64,000 bases of DNA from Rosellinia necatrix (GCA_021209875.1 JAGYVD010000009.1:992001-1056000); one strand, 5' to 3'. Shown: positions 23,180 through 38,253, numbered from the stretch's first letter. The notes: a model not told the origin generated them from the letters alone. A program made the numbers and translations.

Positions 23180-26100
23180 AAGTAGTGCATTTATATAACT
23201 AATAGATCTTGTTATTAAACTAAACTAATACTATTTTTTAGATCTTTTAAGGTTAAAAGATTTTATCTGTGGCTGAAGATTTAAACGCGCGTTTTAATCC
23301 AGCTATAACTAAACAATTAATATAAACGGAACATTATTTTAGCAATTATTTTTTTTTATATAAATTATATATTTTATTAAAGTTTATAAATAAATAGTTG
23401 TTAAAAATGTTTAACAGTTTATTTTATATTTTAAAAGTTATTATTATTAAAGTTGTATATTTAAACGTGCTTAATAACTAAAGTTTATTTAAATTTATAA
23501 ATATAGCAAATTATTTATTTTTATTTATTATTAAAAAAACGCTAGTAAATATGTTTATTAAACGACTATAAATATATATATTATAATTAAAAGCTGGAAT
23601 TTTTAAAAATAGTTTTATTATTTTATTTTTTACACGTGTAATTTATTCTATTTTATTTTTTATAGCTTTTAAATTGTAAGTTAATAAATTAAAAGCAACA
23701 GCTAATAATATTTGCATATAAAAATAATTATTTAAACATATTATATATATATTTAAATATTTTTTAAATAATACGTTTAATTTTTTTAAGCTTATAATAA
23801 CGTTATGCTATTATGTTTTGTTGTATATATTAAGCTTAAATATAAGCGACTTTAAAAAAACTTTAGCAAAATATTTTAAATCGGTATAATTTTTATTTAA
23901 AAATATGCTGCTGCTAAAACAATTTAGCTTAGATTAAAAAACCGTTGATTATTTTTTAAAACATTAAAAACAAGCTGACGTTTTAATTAATATTTTATAT
24001 AAAAACGTAAAAATTATAAAAGTATTTTTTAATTTAGTTCTAAAGTTGATTAAGCAGGTTTAAAAGTTTTTAAATTTTTAAAAATATTAATATTAAATCT
24101 TTAATAATATAAAACTTAGAACTACAGCCGATTAAAAATAATATTAAAGCTAATAAAGCTATAGATTAGTTATTTAAAATAAAGCCTGCCGTTAAAATAA
24201 AAATAAAACAGCTATATTAACTAATGTTTAAATAACTAATATATAAAATATAACTATAGATGCTTTAAATAAGTTAAATATTGTAATTATTATATTTTTT
24301 TTATATGTTTTATTAAATAAAAACTTTTTTAAAAAAGATAATAACTTAGAACTTTTTATTAAACATTAGAACAACTTTTATAAACGTTATAGTAATAAAA
24401 GTAAAAATAACAACTGCTGTCGCGGTAAAAACTGTAATAACAACAACCTATTTAACTTTTTTAGCTTAAATAGTTCTAATAACAGCAAATATAGTTATAT
24501 TATATTAAGTCGACAAAAATAGTTTATATTAAATATAGCAGCTGGAACAAAAAAAGCATATATAAAATTAAACAAAATAATATTAATATTTTTAATTTAG
24601 AATAAAAAGATTTTAATAATAAAAATATATAGCTAACAGAAAAAATATAATTTATATAAACGTTTATTTTTTATTAATCGTATTAAGTTATTACTAAAAA
24701 TAAAAATATTTAAGTATTAAACGTTTAATAAATAAATAATTTATTTAATTATTTATTAGCTAAATTAGCTTTATTATAATAAAACAGCAAAGTTTATATA
24801 AGCAACTGTTGTATATAAAAAAAAGCAGGCTTAAATATATTGTTTAAAAAACTATAAAAAAAATTTAAAACGCGAGCCGGTAAAACGTTTTAAAAGTTTA
24901 TAAAAAAAAAACTTATTTTAAAAAATATTACAGAAAATTAAAACATATTTTTTTAGTTTATTTAATGTTAAATATAATACGTTAAAGCTATAAAAACGCT
25001 ATAAAAAAGCAATAAAAACTAGCACAGAATTATAAAAAATATTTACGACTAATAAAAAAATATAATTTTAGATTATATTTAACTTTTTAGATTAAAAAAA
25101 ACTTTAGCCGACTATATGTGTAAAATAAAGGACAGCTAATACAGGCTAAAACGTAAAGCTAAAAAATATATTTAAATATTAAACTAAAAATAATATTAGT
25201 AAATTTAATATTAATTATTAAAACAACTTGTTAAAAAAGCTATAATTATTAACCTGATTAAAAAAAATGTTAATTAAACAACAGATATTTTAAAAATTAA
25301 AGCCGGAACAGCTATAAACGTAGTTATAAACAGTATTAAAGCTAGAATAAAAATTATAATTAAAGTAGCAGCTATAAAAAAAGCTGTAAATATTAAAACT
25401 AAAACTATAATAACTACTAAAAAATAAAAAACGATCAAAAACTAAAAGTTATAATTAAAAGTATAACTAAAACATAACTATAGTTATAATTAAAATTAAA
25501 ACTATAAATATTTAAATTATAAAAATTATAATTAAAATTAAAAAAAACAATTAATATTTATTTTATATATATTTTATAAATAGTAATACAGATAAATAAA
25601 AACTAAGCAAAATAACAACAAAAACGCGCCTTTTTTATTTAATACTAGACTCGGCTTTTACTTGTTATTAATATTATTAAATTTATAAATTAAAAACTAT
25701 TTTAAAATTACATATAAAAATATAACTTTTATATTAAATTAGAAAAATTATAACATTTTTCTTAATTATACGCGAAAAATATACCTGTAAATACTGTTTT
25801 TAAAAACTATTTTCGTGTAATTAACTCTTTAAGCATTTGCAAAATTACGTTAAAGCTAAAAATAAAATTATTAAATAAACTAAAGCTAAAAATAAAACTA
25901 TTAAACAAAAAAAAAAGCTAAATTATAACACGTTAAAAACATGTTTTAACGCGATATATAAAGCAGCTAATAATACTTTTAACGGCAAGATTTTTATAAT
26001 TAAAGCGCTAAATGTTAACGATAAATATAATAAAACGCTCCGATTAAATTATATATATCTGCGGATTAATGCTAAGCTATCCTTAATTAAATAAAACTAA

Positions 26101-29100
26101 TAAATTTATATTAACCTAAATATTAAAAAAATTATTATTAATAAATCCTTTTTAAATATTTTAATATATAAAACAGCCTTTAATTAAATTAAGTTTATTG
26201 TTTTAAAAATAAATCGGTTAAGCTTAAAAAGCTAAATTTATTTTTATATTAAAAAATAAATAGAACTAAAAACTTAAAATATTTAAACATATAAAAAAAA
26301 TAAGTAGTAAAAACTATTTAGAACTAAAAATGCTACTTAATAACAACTTTTTATATTTATATAAAGCTATAATTAATAATAAATTAAAAATATTTATTTA
26401 TTAAGCTAAAAAAATAAATAAATTTATAGTTTTATTTAATATATTTATTTATAGTCGCAAATACGTGCAGAAAATTATTAGTTAAAAAAGCGTAAAACTA
26501 TAAAACAAAAAAAAAGCTTATTTTATAGTAAAGTATAAACTTTTATTAAATAATAAAAGCTTTTGTTTTATAGCTATATATAAAAACAGTATATATAGCA
26601 TAATTAACGCTAAAACTTTTAAAATAATATTAATAATAAATATTTTAATAAAAACTATTAAAATTTATAAAAATATTAAGCTGGGTTAAATTTAAAAAAA
26701 CAAAAATAGCAGAGTATATATAAGCTTATAAAAATCAGCAATAATAATTTTTATAGTTGTAGCTATTACTTTATTATTAGCAAAAACAGTTTTAATTAAA
26801 ACTAATAAATAAACTTTAATAAATATAATTATCGCAACTAATATAAAGTTTAAATTAAATCTTTTATTAACTGTAGTAATAATTAACATAGTATTAAACG
26901 CGAAAATAATCGCGTATTTAAATAAAATAAATTACGCGTTAAATTTTATAATAACTTTTATATTAAACATGTAAATAAATAATATGTTTAATATTATATA
27001 AAAAAGTACTAAGTATAAAATAGTATGTTTAAACGTAATAACAGAAAGTATTTTTTTTATAAACGCTATATTTAATATAATAATTAATTTAAAAGCTTTA
27101 AAAAACTTTAAGCTAAACTTTTTAATATTAAAAAATAAACTTAAAGTTAAAAATACGTATTTTTTTAAGTATTAAAAACCAGGCGATTTTTAAAACTATT
27201 ATTAAAAAAATGTTTATATATACGCCAAAAAACGTTTAAAGCTTTTTAATTTATTAAAATAGTTATATTTTATAATATTTAAATAAATCGTAAAAAAATG
27301 AACATTTTTTAAAAAAAACAACTTAAAGTATTTTTTATTAATAATTAACAGAAAATTAAATTAAATTTAAAACAGTATTTTTTTAATAAACATAATATAA
27401 AAGTATTAAACGATATTTATAATAAGCTATATAAAATAGGTCAACTATAATAAATAAATAAACTAATATTTTTGTTTATTTTATTTTTATTATATAGCAA
27501 AAATATATAAAATTAATAAAAACTAAGTAGTAGTTAATTTTAATAATTTAATAAAATAATAGTTTTAAATAATTATTTATTATTTTTATAAAACGAAATA
27601 ATTAAAAGCTTGTTAAGCAAAAATATATTACGATTATTAACGCGACAGGATTTTTTATTAATTTCTAATATATTTTAAATTTAAAATATATTTATAATAA
27701 TTAATTCCTGCGGCTTAAAACGATTTAATATAGCATTAATAAAATATAGCAATTTTTAATATATATATAAAAATATATAAACTAACTGCTATATAAATAT
27801 ATATACTATTATTAATATTTTATTAATAACGTTATTATATATTTTAATAGTTATAAAAATTATTTTAAATATTTTAAAACAATTTTTATATTATTTCGCG
27901 AAAAAATATCGTAATATTTTTTATAAAATCTTTATCAGCTATTTATTTATAAAGCTTTTAAAATTTCGTATAAACGTTTTAAAACTATTAACTATTGCTA
28001 AACAAATATAAGCATTTTAATAATTAGTTTTTAAAAACGTTATAAGCTTTTAAAAATATTTTAAAACAAGCGGATTTTTTTATAATCTGATTTTATATTA
28101 TGCTTAATTAGCAGAACTGCTGCAGAATTAAAAACTAACTTATTAGCTAAAAATATAAAAAAAAAAATTTTAAATAAAAAAACGTATTTATTACGTTTAT
28201 AACATATATTATAAACTAATAAAAATAAAAATAGCTTTATTTAAAGCTATTTAAAACGTTATTTATTATAAAATAATATTATAATATTATAATCTAAAAA
28301 ACTATTTTTTTATAAATAAATAAAGCTAAAAACATAGTTTTAAAGTTATATTATTTTATATAAACAAAAATATAATTAAAAGCTTAAAAGCTTAATTTTA
28401 TTAATATAAATAAAACTAATTATATATTTAAATTATAGTTTATTATAAGCTAAAACTAAATATAAATTATTTAAATTAAAAATAGCTTGTTTTATTTAAG
28501 CTGCTAAAAATTATAAATAATAGTTTAATTTAATAAAAATAATATAATTATACTTATAAACTATTTAGTAATTAAAAGCATAGTCGATTAAATATTATTA
28601 AATATAGCTGCTATAGATTATATAAATATTTAATTAGTTAATTTTTAATATATTTTTTTAGTATAGATTTTAAATATATTATTTATTAAAAAATTAAACT
28701 ATATATTAAATATATTAAGCAGACTTAAATTAATATAAAACGCTGTAAATAAAATAAATAAGTTATAAAAATTAAAAAAACCAGTAATATTAAACTTAAT
28801 ATAAAACGTAATAAAATATATAATAAAAGCAGTAATAAGCGATAAATAAAAAGCAGAATTTAAAAAAAGTTATTAAACCGACATATAATATAATAAAATA
28901 TTAAACGAGCTAAATATTTTAAAATTTTGCCAGAATAATAAAAGCGTTATAATATTTTTTAAACTTAGGCATTTTTTTTTTGTTATAAATAGTTTAATTT
29001 ATAATTAATATTAAAAAGTAAAACAATTATACGTTTTATATAATATAGTTAAATAAATATTTAAAGCTGTATATAACGATAAATATTACGCGGGCCCGGA

Positions 29101-30496
29101 AAAAATAATAAAAAATTTTAAAAAGTTCTTTATTTATTGCAAGTTTTAATTAATTAAAAAATATATTAAATGCTGTTTAAACTACAACTTTAATTATATA
29201 AATAGATTTAAACTAATAAAAGTTTTAAATTAATACGTTTAAAAATATATTATTTATATAAACAATAATAATTAATTTTATATTAAAGCTATTTTTAATA
29301 AATATTAAAAGTATTTTATAGCAGTTAGCAAGCAAAAATATTATAATATATATAATTATATAATAACTATGTTATATTATATATTTAAACAGAGCCTGCT
29401 TATTTTTAAAAATAAAAAATATATAACTAAGGACTAAGCTAACGTATTTATAAAACAACTGTTAATAAGCGATTAAAAAATTTTTAAAAGTATTATTTTT
29501 AATTAAAACTAAAAGTTTATGTTTAATTTTTAAAAAAAAATATAAAAAGCTTTAGGCATAAAATTATTAATAACTACAGCTTATTATTTATAAAATAATA
29601 AATTATTAAAAAAAAAAAACTAAATAGTTAAATTAGCGATATGCTATTATAACTTTAAAAACTTTAAATTTAATTAAGTTAATTTATGTTTAGTATTACA
29701 ATAAAATTTTAATACTGTGTAGTTATAAGCGATATAATTTACTCTGTATAAACAGTTATTTAGATTTAAATTACCTGGACTTTTAGATTTTATTGCTGAT
29801 TAGTTTAATTAATTAAATATAAAGCAAATAAAAACTTTAAAAAACTATTTCTAATAAAACGTTAAGCTAGTAATAAATTTTGTTGCAGCATAAGCTAAAA
29901 AATATTATAATAGTAAATATTATATATTATAATTTGCTTTTAATAAAAAAAGTATTATTATGTTTATATAACAGATATTATTTATTAAATAAGCTTTTAA
30001 AAAAATATTTATAATAACGCGCGGAACTTTAAACAATAAAAAAAAAAATCGGAGATTTAGCTTACGAATTAAATTTTTTAAAGCATTATAAAATCTATTT
30101 AATAATATTAATAGTTTATTTAAAACGTATATATAGCTAAAATAATTTTTTTAAACAAACTAAACCGGCGCTTAAGTTAATAAAAGCTAACTAATATAAA
30201 TATTTAAATAGTAATAACAAAAAAATATATAAAGTTAAATAAATTTTTAAACACTGCGTTAATAAAAAAAAAAACAGATTTAATTATTTAATTAAATAAT
30301 AAAGCTAAAAATATAAATATAATTAATAATATATTAAAAACTAACTATATTATTTAAAAAAAGTAATAAACAACTATTAGAAAAAAAATAACTTTTGTTT
30401 TAAAATAAAAAAAAAAATTAAGCATAAAAAACAGCTTTATAAAACGACCTAATATATTATTAAAAACAGTAGCTTTTTTTCTGTCCGCCGGTATTT

Positions 30497-30700
30497 TAAT
30501 AAAGTCCCTAAAAAAGCCCGTATTAATCGAGCCAACGGCTTATATATTATTAGATTAGATTAGATAAGTTGCACAGGCTACGGCTGGCAACAGGTGGCCC
30601 ACGGCCACCCCTGCAGGGGTTAATTCTAAACTTACTAGAATTCCCCACCTAGCAGAGGAATTAATAGAAGCATCTTTCTACCCTCATACTAATCTTCTTA
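30497..30700 (+). repeat. 3' LTR of B1
   Basis: Starts TAATAAAGTCCCTAAAAAAG (inner end, mutated) and ends CTACCCTCATACTAATCTTC-TTA (outer end, preserved). A stem-loop at 30616-30646 pairs GGGG..AATTCTA with TAGAATT..CCCC. Confidence 0.92.
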
Positions 30701-30705
30701 ATTAA

Positions 30706-33700
30706 GCTATAAAAAAAAAAAATCGGCACTTTTAACTTTTTTTATAACAACCTTAACGATTTAAACATAATAACAAAAAAAAAAAATATAATATTTATAA
30801 ATATTTACTTTTTTATTAATCGTTTAACTTTGTTTTTAAAAAACAAAAAAACATGCTATAAAACAAAAAAATAAATCTTATTATTATTTTAAATATTTTT
30901 TTATAAAACCCGCAGTTTTATAATAAAACAATAAACTAAGCCCGACTACTTAAACTAAGCTATGCTATAAAAGTATTAACTATATTATTAAAGCTATATA
31001 ACAACGTTTTATAATAAACGCAGGTATTATAACCCAGAAGTTTAAAAGTAATTATCTAACTTTATAAAATATATACCAGAATTTATATATATTATTATAA
31101 TATATATAAAAATAATTAAAATACGTACGTGCTATAAATATTTTAAGTACTAATAACAGCAACTAGCGCAAAATAATAGCATAAATTTATAACAATATAA
31201 AGCTAAAAATTAAACAATTTTTAAAACTATCTATTTAAAACTAAAAAATAAAAAAATATATGCTTAAGATTAAAGAAGTCCAAAGTAACTTACAAGACTT
31301 AGCTAAAAAAATTATTAGCAGACAAAAAAATATAATATACTTAACGCAATTTATAACTTTTAATATCTCAGGATATATAAACAAAGCAAGATTTTTTTTT
31401 AAAAAAAATTACTACTTTTTATAAGATCGATTAAAAAACCGGTTATACAAGCGATCTAAAAAACAATACTAAAGAAACAACAGTAGAAATAAACAACGTT
31501 GTAATATCTGCGAATATAACTATAACTATAATTATAATAACTAATACAACCGCAACTAAAAAAACAATCGTTTATTTAATCTCTTCTAAAAATAAAACAA
31601 TAACTATCGTAGAAATTATAATAAAAAAGACCAAAGACCACGGGACAACAACTAACGCAACTAAAATAATAATCGTAATACCAGCAATCGTAACTTTAGA
31701 AATCGTAGCAACTAAAATAATAAAATCTATTTTTTTAAAAAAAACTAACAACAGTTAATTAAATTACTACTTATTAAAAAACAAAAAAAACGATAATATA
31801 TCTGAAATATTACATTAATTAATAGTAGACTTAATATACTATTAATGCTATAAAGAATTTGCTACTGCCGATAAAAGAATTTAATACTTATATAAATATA
31901 AACTTAACATATAACTTAAAAAACTTAGCATAAAATCGCCACTTGATCTAAAAAAGCAGACATGCAGATATTACGTAGTACTAATATTATTACGCAATTT
32001 TTTTTTTAAACATTTATAATACTATAAACAAGCTAAAAAAAGCATTATTAAAAACACAACGGCTTGTTTAAAACAGAAAACGCCTGCTAAAAAAACAAAC
32101 ATAATTAACTACTTATAAAATACCGAAGATATTAAAAATATTAAAAACGTTTTAATATATAATATAAAAAAAAATTAAAAATTTACATGCTATATATAGT
32201 TATAATTTAAAACATAGAACTTTAAAACAAACAATAAAATAAAAGTATGCGTTAACTTAAGCACAGGTATAATATATATTAGCCAAGCATTTCTAAATAC
32301 TTTAAAACATATAACAGAAAAACAATAAAAACTTTTTTAAAAAATCAGACTAAAACTAATAAAACTTAAAAAATAAGCTGAATTTTTTTTTGTTTATAAA
32401 AAGACTAACAATAAAAAAGAACTAATAAAATAGAAATTCTGCAAAAAAAAATAAGTAGTAAAAGAACTAGAACTTAACCTGCTTTTAAAAAACGATTTTT
32501 TTTTCTTTTATTAAACAACTATAAATTATAAAGCTAATATAATCTAATTTTTAACTTTAAATAAATTCTAAATAAAATTTAACGTTAAAGCATAAAAACA
32601 CAAGTGCGTAAAAAAAATAACAAACAAAAAAAAAATCTATTTTAAAGCAGAAAAAAAAGCATATATAGTTATTAAATATAAGGCACTGCTGACAAGCCGT
32701 AATTTCAGCTTTTTAACTTTAAAAATTATCTCTGCAGCTATAAATATAACTATTAACGCGAAAATACTATATATAGTACTTATAATAAACGCGTTAAAAC
32801 AACGCGTTATAATAGCTAAAAAAGCTAAAGTAAAAATAATATAAAAAAACAAAAACCAGGGTTATTTTATAATAACATTTAAAAAAGCTTTAATAGTACT
32901 AGCTGTTGCAGCTATAATTACTAGTACGATTAATAGTATAAAATTACTTTTTAACAACATTTTTTAACACTATAAAAAAAAAAGCCCTTTTTAAATACCT
33001 AACTAAGTAAAAATACTTGTATATATAAGCATTTAATTTAAAATAACTTTAGTAATTATAGCAGTAGTAATTAATAACGTACTTTTTTAAAACATACTAA
33101 TATTAAATAAAATCGCTAATATTGTATAAACATAACCGGCTATATTCTCGTTTAAAACGCTACTTATAAACGCAATAAAAAACATTATAAATTTTATAAA
33201 ACTAGAAAAAAAATTTCCGTTAACCTTAGATATTATATGCTTTAAAATTCCTGAAATTTTATTTATATTAAAAATTAAACAACTTATAAACATGCTAAAA
33301 ATTATTACATTTAAAAATATATATATATACGCTAAACAAACGTTACTAGCAAAAAAATTCAAAAAAATAATAAAAAAATATAACATATAGTAAAACAAAG
33401 AAACTATTAATATATTAATTAAATAACAGCTAAAAGCTTTTTTTATAAAAAAATAGCAGAACTAAAAAACTAAGCTTATAAGTCGCGTATACTTTTTTAG
33501 TTGTAAAAACATAGATTTTTTTAATAAATTTTATAACAACTTATACAAAAAAAAACGCATAAAATAAGTTAATAAACTAACTTTATTTATATATTTTATA
33601 TTTATAGCCTGGCGATTAATACTAAGCAAAACAAAACTTTTAAGTATTATAATATAAAAAAGCTAAATAATTGTTAATTTAAAAAACTTAAACAAAGTAA

Positions 33701-36674
33701 TAGTATTAAATAATTATTTACTACTACTACAAGCAAAAATTATTAAATTTTTAAAAAAAAAACATTTTGTAATAATAATTAATACAGTTATTTTTTTTTA
33801 CTAGTTTTTAGTACATCTGGATTTTAAAAACCGATTTATTATTATTAGCTTAAAAAAAATTAAAAAATACCGTATAGCAGTAATAAGTTTTTATAATTTT
33901 TTAGCATATATATAGCGCTATATAAACAATTTTTTTAAAACGTATTAAAAATACTATAAAGCTTTTATAAATAATATAATAATATTTTTAATATAATAAA
34001 ACAATATAAAAAATATTTAAAAATTATATTTTAACTGTTTAAAAACCAATATATAGCTATATTGCTAACAAAGTTTTTTATAAAATATTTTTTAATAAAC
34101 TTATTTAGATTTAAAGTAAATATGTTTAGAATAGCAATACTAAAAAGTTATATAGCGGCAATTTATAACCTAGCTTTTTTAAATTAACTAAAAGCTTTTA
34201 AGCAATATATAAAAACGACAGGATTTTTACGCAGCTTGATCCTGTACTACGTTAAACTAATTAAACTTTTATAAAAAAAAAAAACAGCCTTATTAATAAA
34301 AAACAGACAGACCGGTCGTATTAAAACAGAAAAGCTTAGCAAACGTAAAAACTACACAAAATTTAAATATTATAAACTAACACTTTTAAAAATAACATTT
34401 TTTAAAGCTGTATAAAATGCTATATATAAAAAAACTACGTTATATTACTACAACTTTTATAAAAAGCTATTTTTATAAATTAATAGATTAATATAAAAAA
34501 AATTCGGAGTAATAATATTTTATTTAAAGCTTAAACATATATAAAAACTAAAAGATATTATATTTAATATAAAAGTCTAACTAATAATATACTTAAATAA
34601 ATTATTAGCGAATGCAAAAACAAATTATAAGCTTTTAAAACTAAAAGTAGTATATTTAATATAAACAGCTAAAAAACTACGTATTATAATATAGTTAAAC
34701 AAAAAACTAGTAATAGTGCTAACTAACTATTCGGCTACTAAAAGCATTATTAAACATATTACGTTAAAAACTGCAGCTATAGAACGTGCTAACTAAAAAC
34801 TAATTAATTTATTTATTTATTTGTTATAATATAAACTATATATATATTATTTGCTAAAAAAACTTAATTATATTTTAAACATGTTTAGCTGTCTGTAAAT
34901 AATATTAAATACGTAAAAAATAAACGGGAAGCTAATAAAAACAAATAACGAACTAATATTAAATATAATATAAAAAAAATTAAAAGCAGCGTTTTATATA
35001 TTTATATTAAAAGCAGTAATAAATAAAACGCTAAAGAACAAATTTATAATAGTATATATAAAAAACTGGAAATATGCGTAAGTATTAAAAGATTTTAAAG
35101 CATTTAAAAAAAAAAAAAGCAACGAAAACGTTGCAATTTATTTTAAACTTAGATATTTTTTCGATATTACAGCAGATAAACTAATATATAATATATACGT
35201 AGATATAAAACGTTTATATATTTTAATTAGAATAATTAAAAAAATATTAAAGCAAGCGTATAATAATAAACAGTATTATAACGCTTAACGTATAATATAA
35301 ACGCTAGAACTATTTATTATAGCTAATAAAATATAAATAGTAAAAAATTATATTAAATATTATAATATATATAACTTGAACTAAATTAACAGGCAATTTT
35401 TAATAAGAAAATTAAAACTAATTAAACCTGATGATTTTTATTTATATATATTATAAGTATAGATTTTATTTTAGCTTTATTAAAAATTAAAATAAAAAGT
35501 ATACTTTAATAATTAAACAGAGAAAAGCTGTATTTTAAAACATATAACGTAATAATAACCGTATTTTGCTTTATATTAAAATATATTTTATTAATTTTTA
35601 AACATAAAAAATATACAGCAGAAAAATAGGGTACTGTATTAATTAAGCAACTTTTATTAAGTAATTAAAGCATTTTTAAAGGCATTATTTCTAACTAAGA
35701 CTAAAAATTTATATTTAAATTTTAGCAAAATATTTAAAAAACTTTAGGTATTAAACTAATAATAACAGCCGTATATTATTTTTAAGCAGACAGCTTTTTA
35801 AAACGTAAAAATTAAACAGTTAAAATAATAATATAATATTATATTTTTAAAAAACTAAAAGTAGAATAAATAAATATTATATTTTTTTATAATAGAACTT
35901 AAACATTATATATAATAAAACTATATATTTTATTTTTATAAACAATTGTTTAGATTTAAATTATTTAATGCATTAAAAACGCTAATAAACTTTAAAAAAA
36001 TTAAAAAATTTATTAAAATATGTTTTTTTTATAAGCATTTTTATAAAAATATATATTTTATAATAAATTTTGTCTAAGCTGTTATAAAACGGAACTACAA
36101 CGTAAAACATTGCTTGCTAGAATTTAAAAAAAAAGATTAAATTTATTTATGCTTATATAAAAAATATTATTTATTTAGCCGACCTTTTTAAAAGTATTTA
36201 TAATAAAGATCTAAACTTTAAATAATTAAACAACGAATTAAAAACTTAGCTTATAAATTAAACTTTCTTAAAAAATTTTATATTTACTTAGTTATTTTTA
36301 TAGAACATTTACACGCAACTTTAAAAAAACGCGATTTATTTAAACAACAAGTCTTATTTTCCGGTTTAATAAAAACTAAACAAAACTTTAGCAAAAAAAA
36401 CATTTACAAAATAAAAATTATTTTAAAGCATAGACTTAACCGCAAATAAAACAGTTTAAACTACTTTATTAAATAAAAAAAATAAGGTTATAAATTTAAT
36501 TAATAAATAATAAAAAAACAGCTATAACATAATAAAAAACTTATTAAGAAATATTAAAACTAGCACAGCTTACAACTAGAAATAAAAGCTAGCTTAAAAA
36601 AAAAAAAGCGCTTTTATAAAAGCATGTAATAAATTGCTAAAGTTAGCAAAAGCTTAAAATTTAACGCGGCATTT
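30706..36674 (+). pseudogene. Element A internal region, 3' part (decayed pol)
   Basis: Resumes element A after B1. Between about 30.7 and 33.4 kb CA dinucleotides survive and TG are nearly absent, that is, G-to-A changes only. Reverse transcriptase, RNase H and integrase relics follow as listed for element A. No intact frame. Confidence 0.8.
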
Positions 36675-36879
36675 TAATACGCGCTAACAAAAAAGTCGCT
36701 TATATAAGCGTTATAGCTCTACTTGTAGCGTAGCAAAGCTACACACCTTACTACTTAAAACTAGCCCTAATAAATAGGCCCTAGCCCACGCATTTAGCTA
36801 GATCTACAAGTTAAATCAGAATAATTAGATCTTTATCTTCTATAATACATTTTTTACACCCCCTATGGTACACCTTTTA
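36675..36879 (+). repeat. 3' LTR of element A
   Basis: 205 bp, same length as the 5' LTR. The inner start is mutated (TAATACGCGCTAACAAAAAA) and the outer end is preserved (ACACCCCCTATGGTACACC). Confidence 0.9.
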
Positions 36880-36884
36880 ATTAT

Positions 36885-37174
36885 TAAAATTAATATATAA
36901 TAAATTTAATATTAATTTATTATTAAATTAATATAAATAATATAAAAATTAAAAAATAATAAAATTTATTTATATAAGCTTAAATAGTTATTTATTATAA
37001 TTATATTATATTAAATATTTATAAAACGTTTTAAAATATTAAAAATAAAAATCTGCTGTAAATTTATAATAAATTTAATATTAATTATAAAGCTTTATTA
37101 TATAAAGCTATTAATAAAGTTTAAAATTAAAATTTAAAACAAAACAAATTAAAAAGCTGCTGTAGCAAAAGCTT

Positions 37175-37216
<42 letters not shown>

Positions 37217-38012
37217 TAAATAATAATATAAATAATAATAAAAATAATAAAAGTTGCAGTAAAAAAATACAAATTTATTTAATAAAAGTTTTTTTAAATA
37301 TTTTAACGCTAAAAACTATTAATAAATAAATTAACTATAAATTAAACTTAAATTTAATATATAATAGTTTAAACGTTAAATAAAAATATATAATATAAAA
37401 TATTTTTAAATAATTTAATTATTTTATATTTTATTATAAACTTAATATAAATTTAATATATAATAATATATATTTTTTTTATTTAATAGTTTAAAGCAAA
37501 TTTGCTATAAATTTATTATATAATTAATTAAATATACTGCTGCTAAATTTTATTAAAGTTAGAAATAAATTTATAATAAATTTAACGTTTATATTAAATA
37601 TATTTATTTATTTATTAATAAAAATAAATTTAATATAAATTTAATATTAAATAAGTTTTAAAATAAAATAATAAATATATTTAAAGTTTAGTTTTTATTA
37701 GTTTTTATAATATAAAATAGTTTAAGCTTATACTAAATATAAAATGTTTATAAGTTTTTAATATTTTAATTAAAAACGTTTTATAATAATATTTTATTAT
37801 ATTTAATATTTAACAGCTTAAAAATTTTATATTATTTTTATTTATATTTATGTTATATATATATTAAACAGCGCTTTATTTAAAACTATAATTTAAATAT
37901 ATATTATAATTAATTTTTAAACGTAATAAATAGTTTTATAAGATTTAAAATGCTTTAGTTTTTAAAAAAATATTATATATAAAATAAAAAAATAGTAATA
38001 AATTATATATAT
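36885..38012. other. Unclassified RIP-mutated AT-rich DNA with a TAA microsatellite
   Basis: Lies between elements A and C. The only structure is a (TAA)n microsatellite at 37176-37214, with a degenerate tail to about 37250. No LTR or pol motif. Confidence 0.6.
37176..37250. repeat. TAA trinucleotide microsatellite
   Basis: About 12-13 pure TAA units followed by TAA/TATAAA variants. Confidence 0.9.
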
Positions 38013-38016
38013 ATAT

Positions 38017-38253
38017 TAGTTATAAATAACTGGTTGGCCAATCGGGCATGTGGCACGGACCAGTATTTGTACACCTGTTGCCAACTGGTACGCATAGCGC
38101 ACAGATTAAACCCACCCTACACACCTGCATTTAGCTAGAATTCTAGTGGGCTAATTTCTTCTATTTATTTTTTCCTTTTTTATCTATAGATTTTTTATAT
38201 AATATATTATTTATTGCTAAAGCTTTAACTTTTTATTTATAACTAATATAACA
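38017..38253 (+). repeat. 5' LTR of element C
   Basis: The outer start is preserved (AACTGGTTGGCCAATCGGGC) and the inner end mutated (TTTTTTATATAATATATTA). Contains the perfect palindrome CTAGAATTCTAG at 38135-38146. Confidence 0.9.

Larger units (their letters stand above)
22976..30700 (+). mobile_element. Element B1: Ty3/Gypsy LTR retrotransposon nested in element A
   Basis: LTRs of exactly 204 bp at 22976-23179 and 30497-30700. TSD ATTAA at 22971-22975 and 30701-30705. Total 7725 bp. Plus-strand pol relics: the reverse transcriptase/RNase H connection (TSGFFYNLILYYA, about 28055-28140) and integrase (LGIKLLITTAYY, about 29550-29605). These are the same motif types as element A, so A and B are related families. 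All frames are destroyed by RIP. A second copy lies inverted at 46502-54249. The site equivalent to the D insertion in that copy is empty here (GTTAT once, 24494-24498). Confidence 0.93.
21620..36879 (+). mobile_element. Element A: Ty3/Gypsy LTR retrotransposon, RIP-dead, split by nested element B1
   Basis: The two LTRs (21620-21824 and 36675-36879) are each 205 bp. They are flanked by an exact 5-bp TSD, ATTAT (21615-21619 and 36880-36884). Removing B1 leaves about 7.5 kb, a normal Gypsy length. Decayed pol motifs in the plus strand are, in order: a YIDD-type reverse transcriptase box (FINNIIIF, about 33965-33990), the fungal connection motif ending TGFLRSLILYY (about 34150-34260), RNase H (IVLTNYSATKSI, 34681-34820), and integrase (LGIKLIITA, about 35700-35800). 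Known: this reverse transcriptase/RNase H pattern (LGLTGWLRS..., VLTDH.AT.GI) belongs to a Gypsy group common in Sordariomycetes. All frames are broken by RIP stops, so it cannot be autonomous. Confidence 0.92.
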
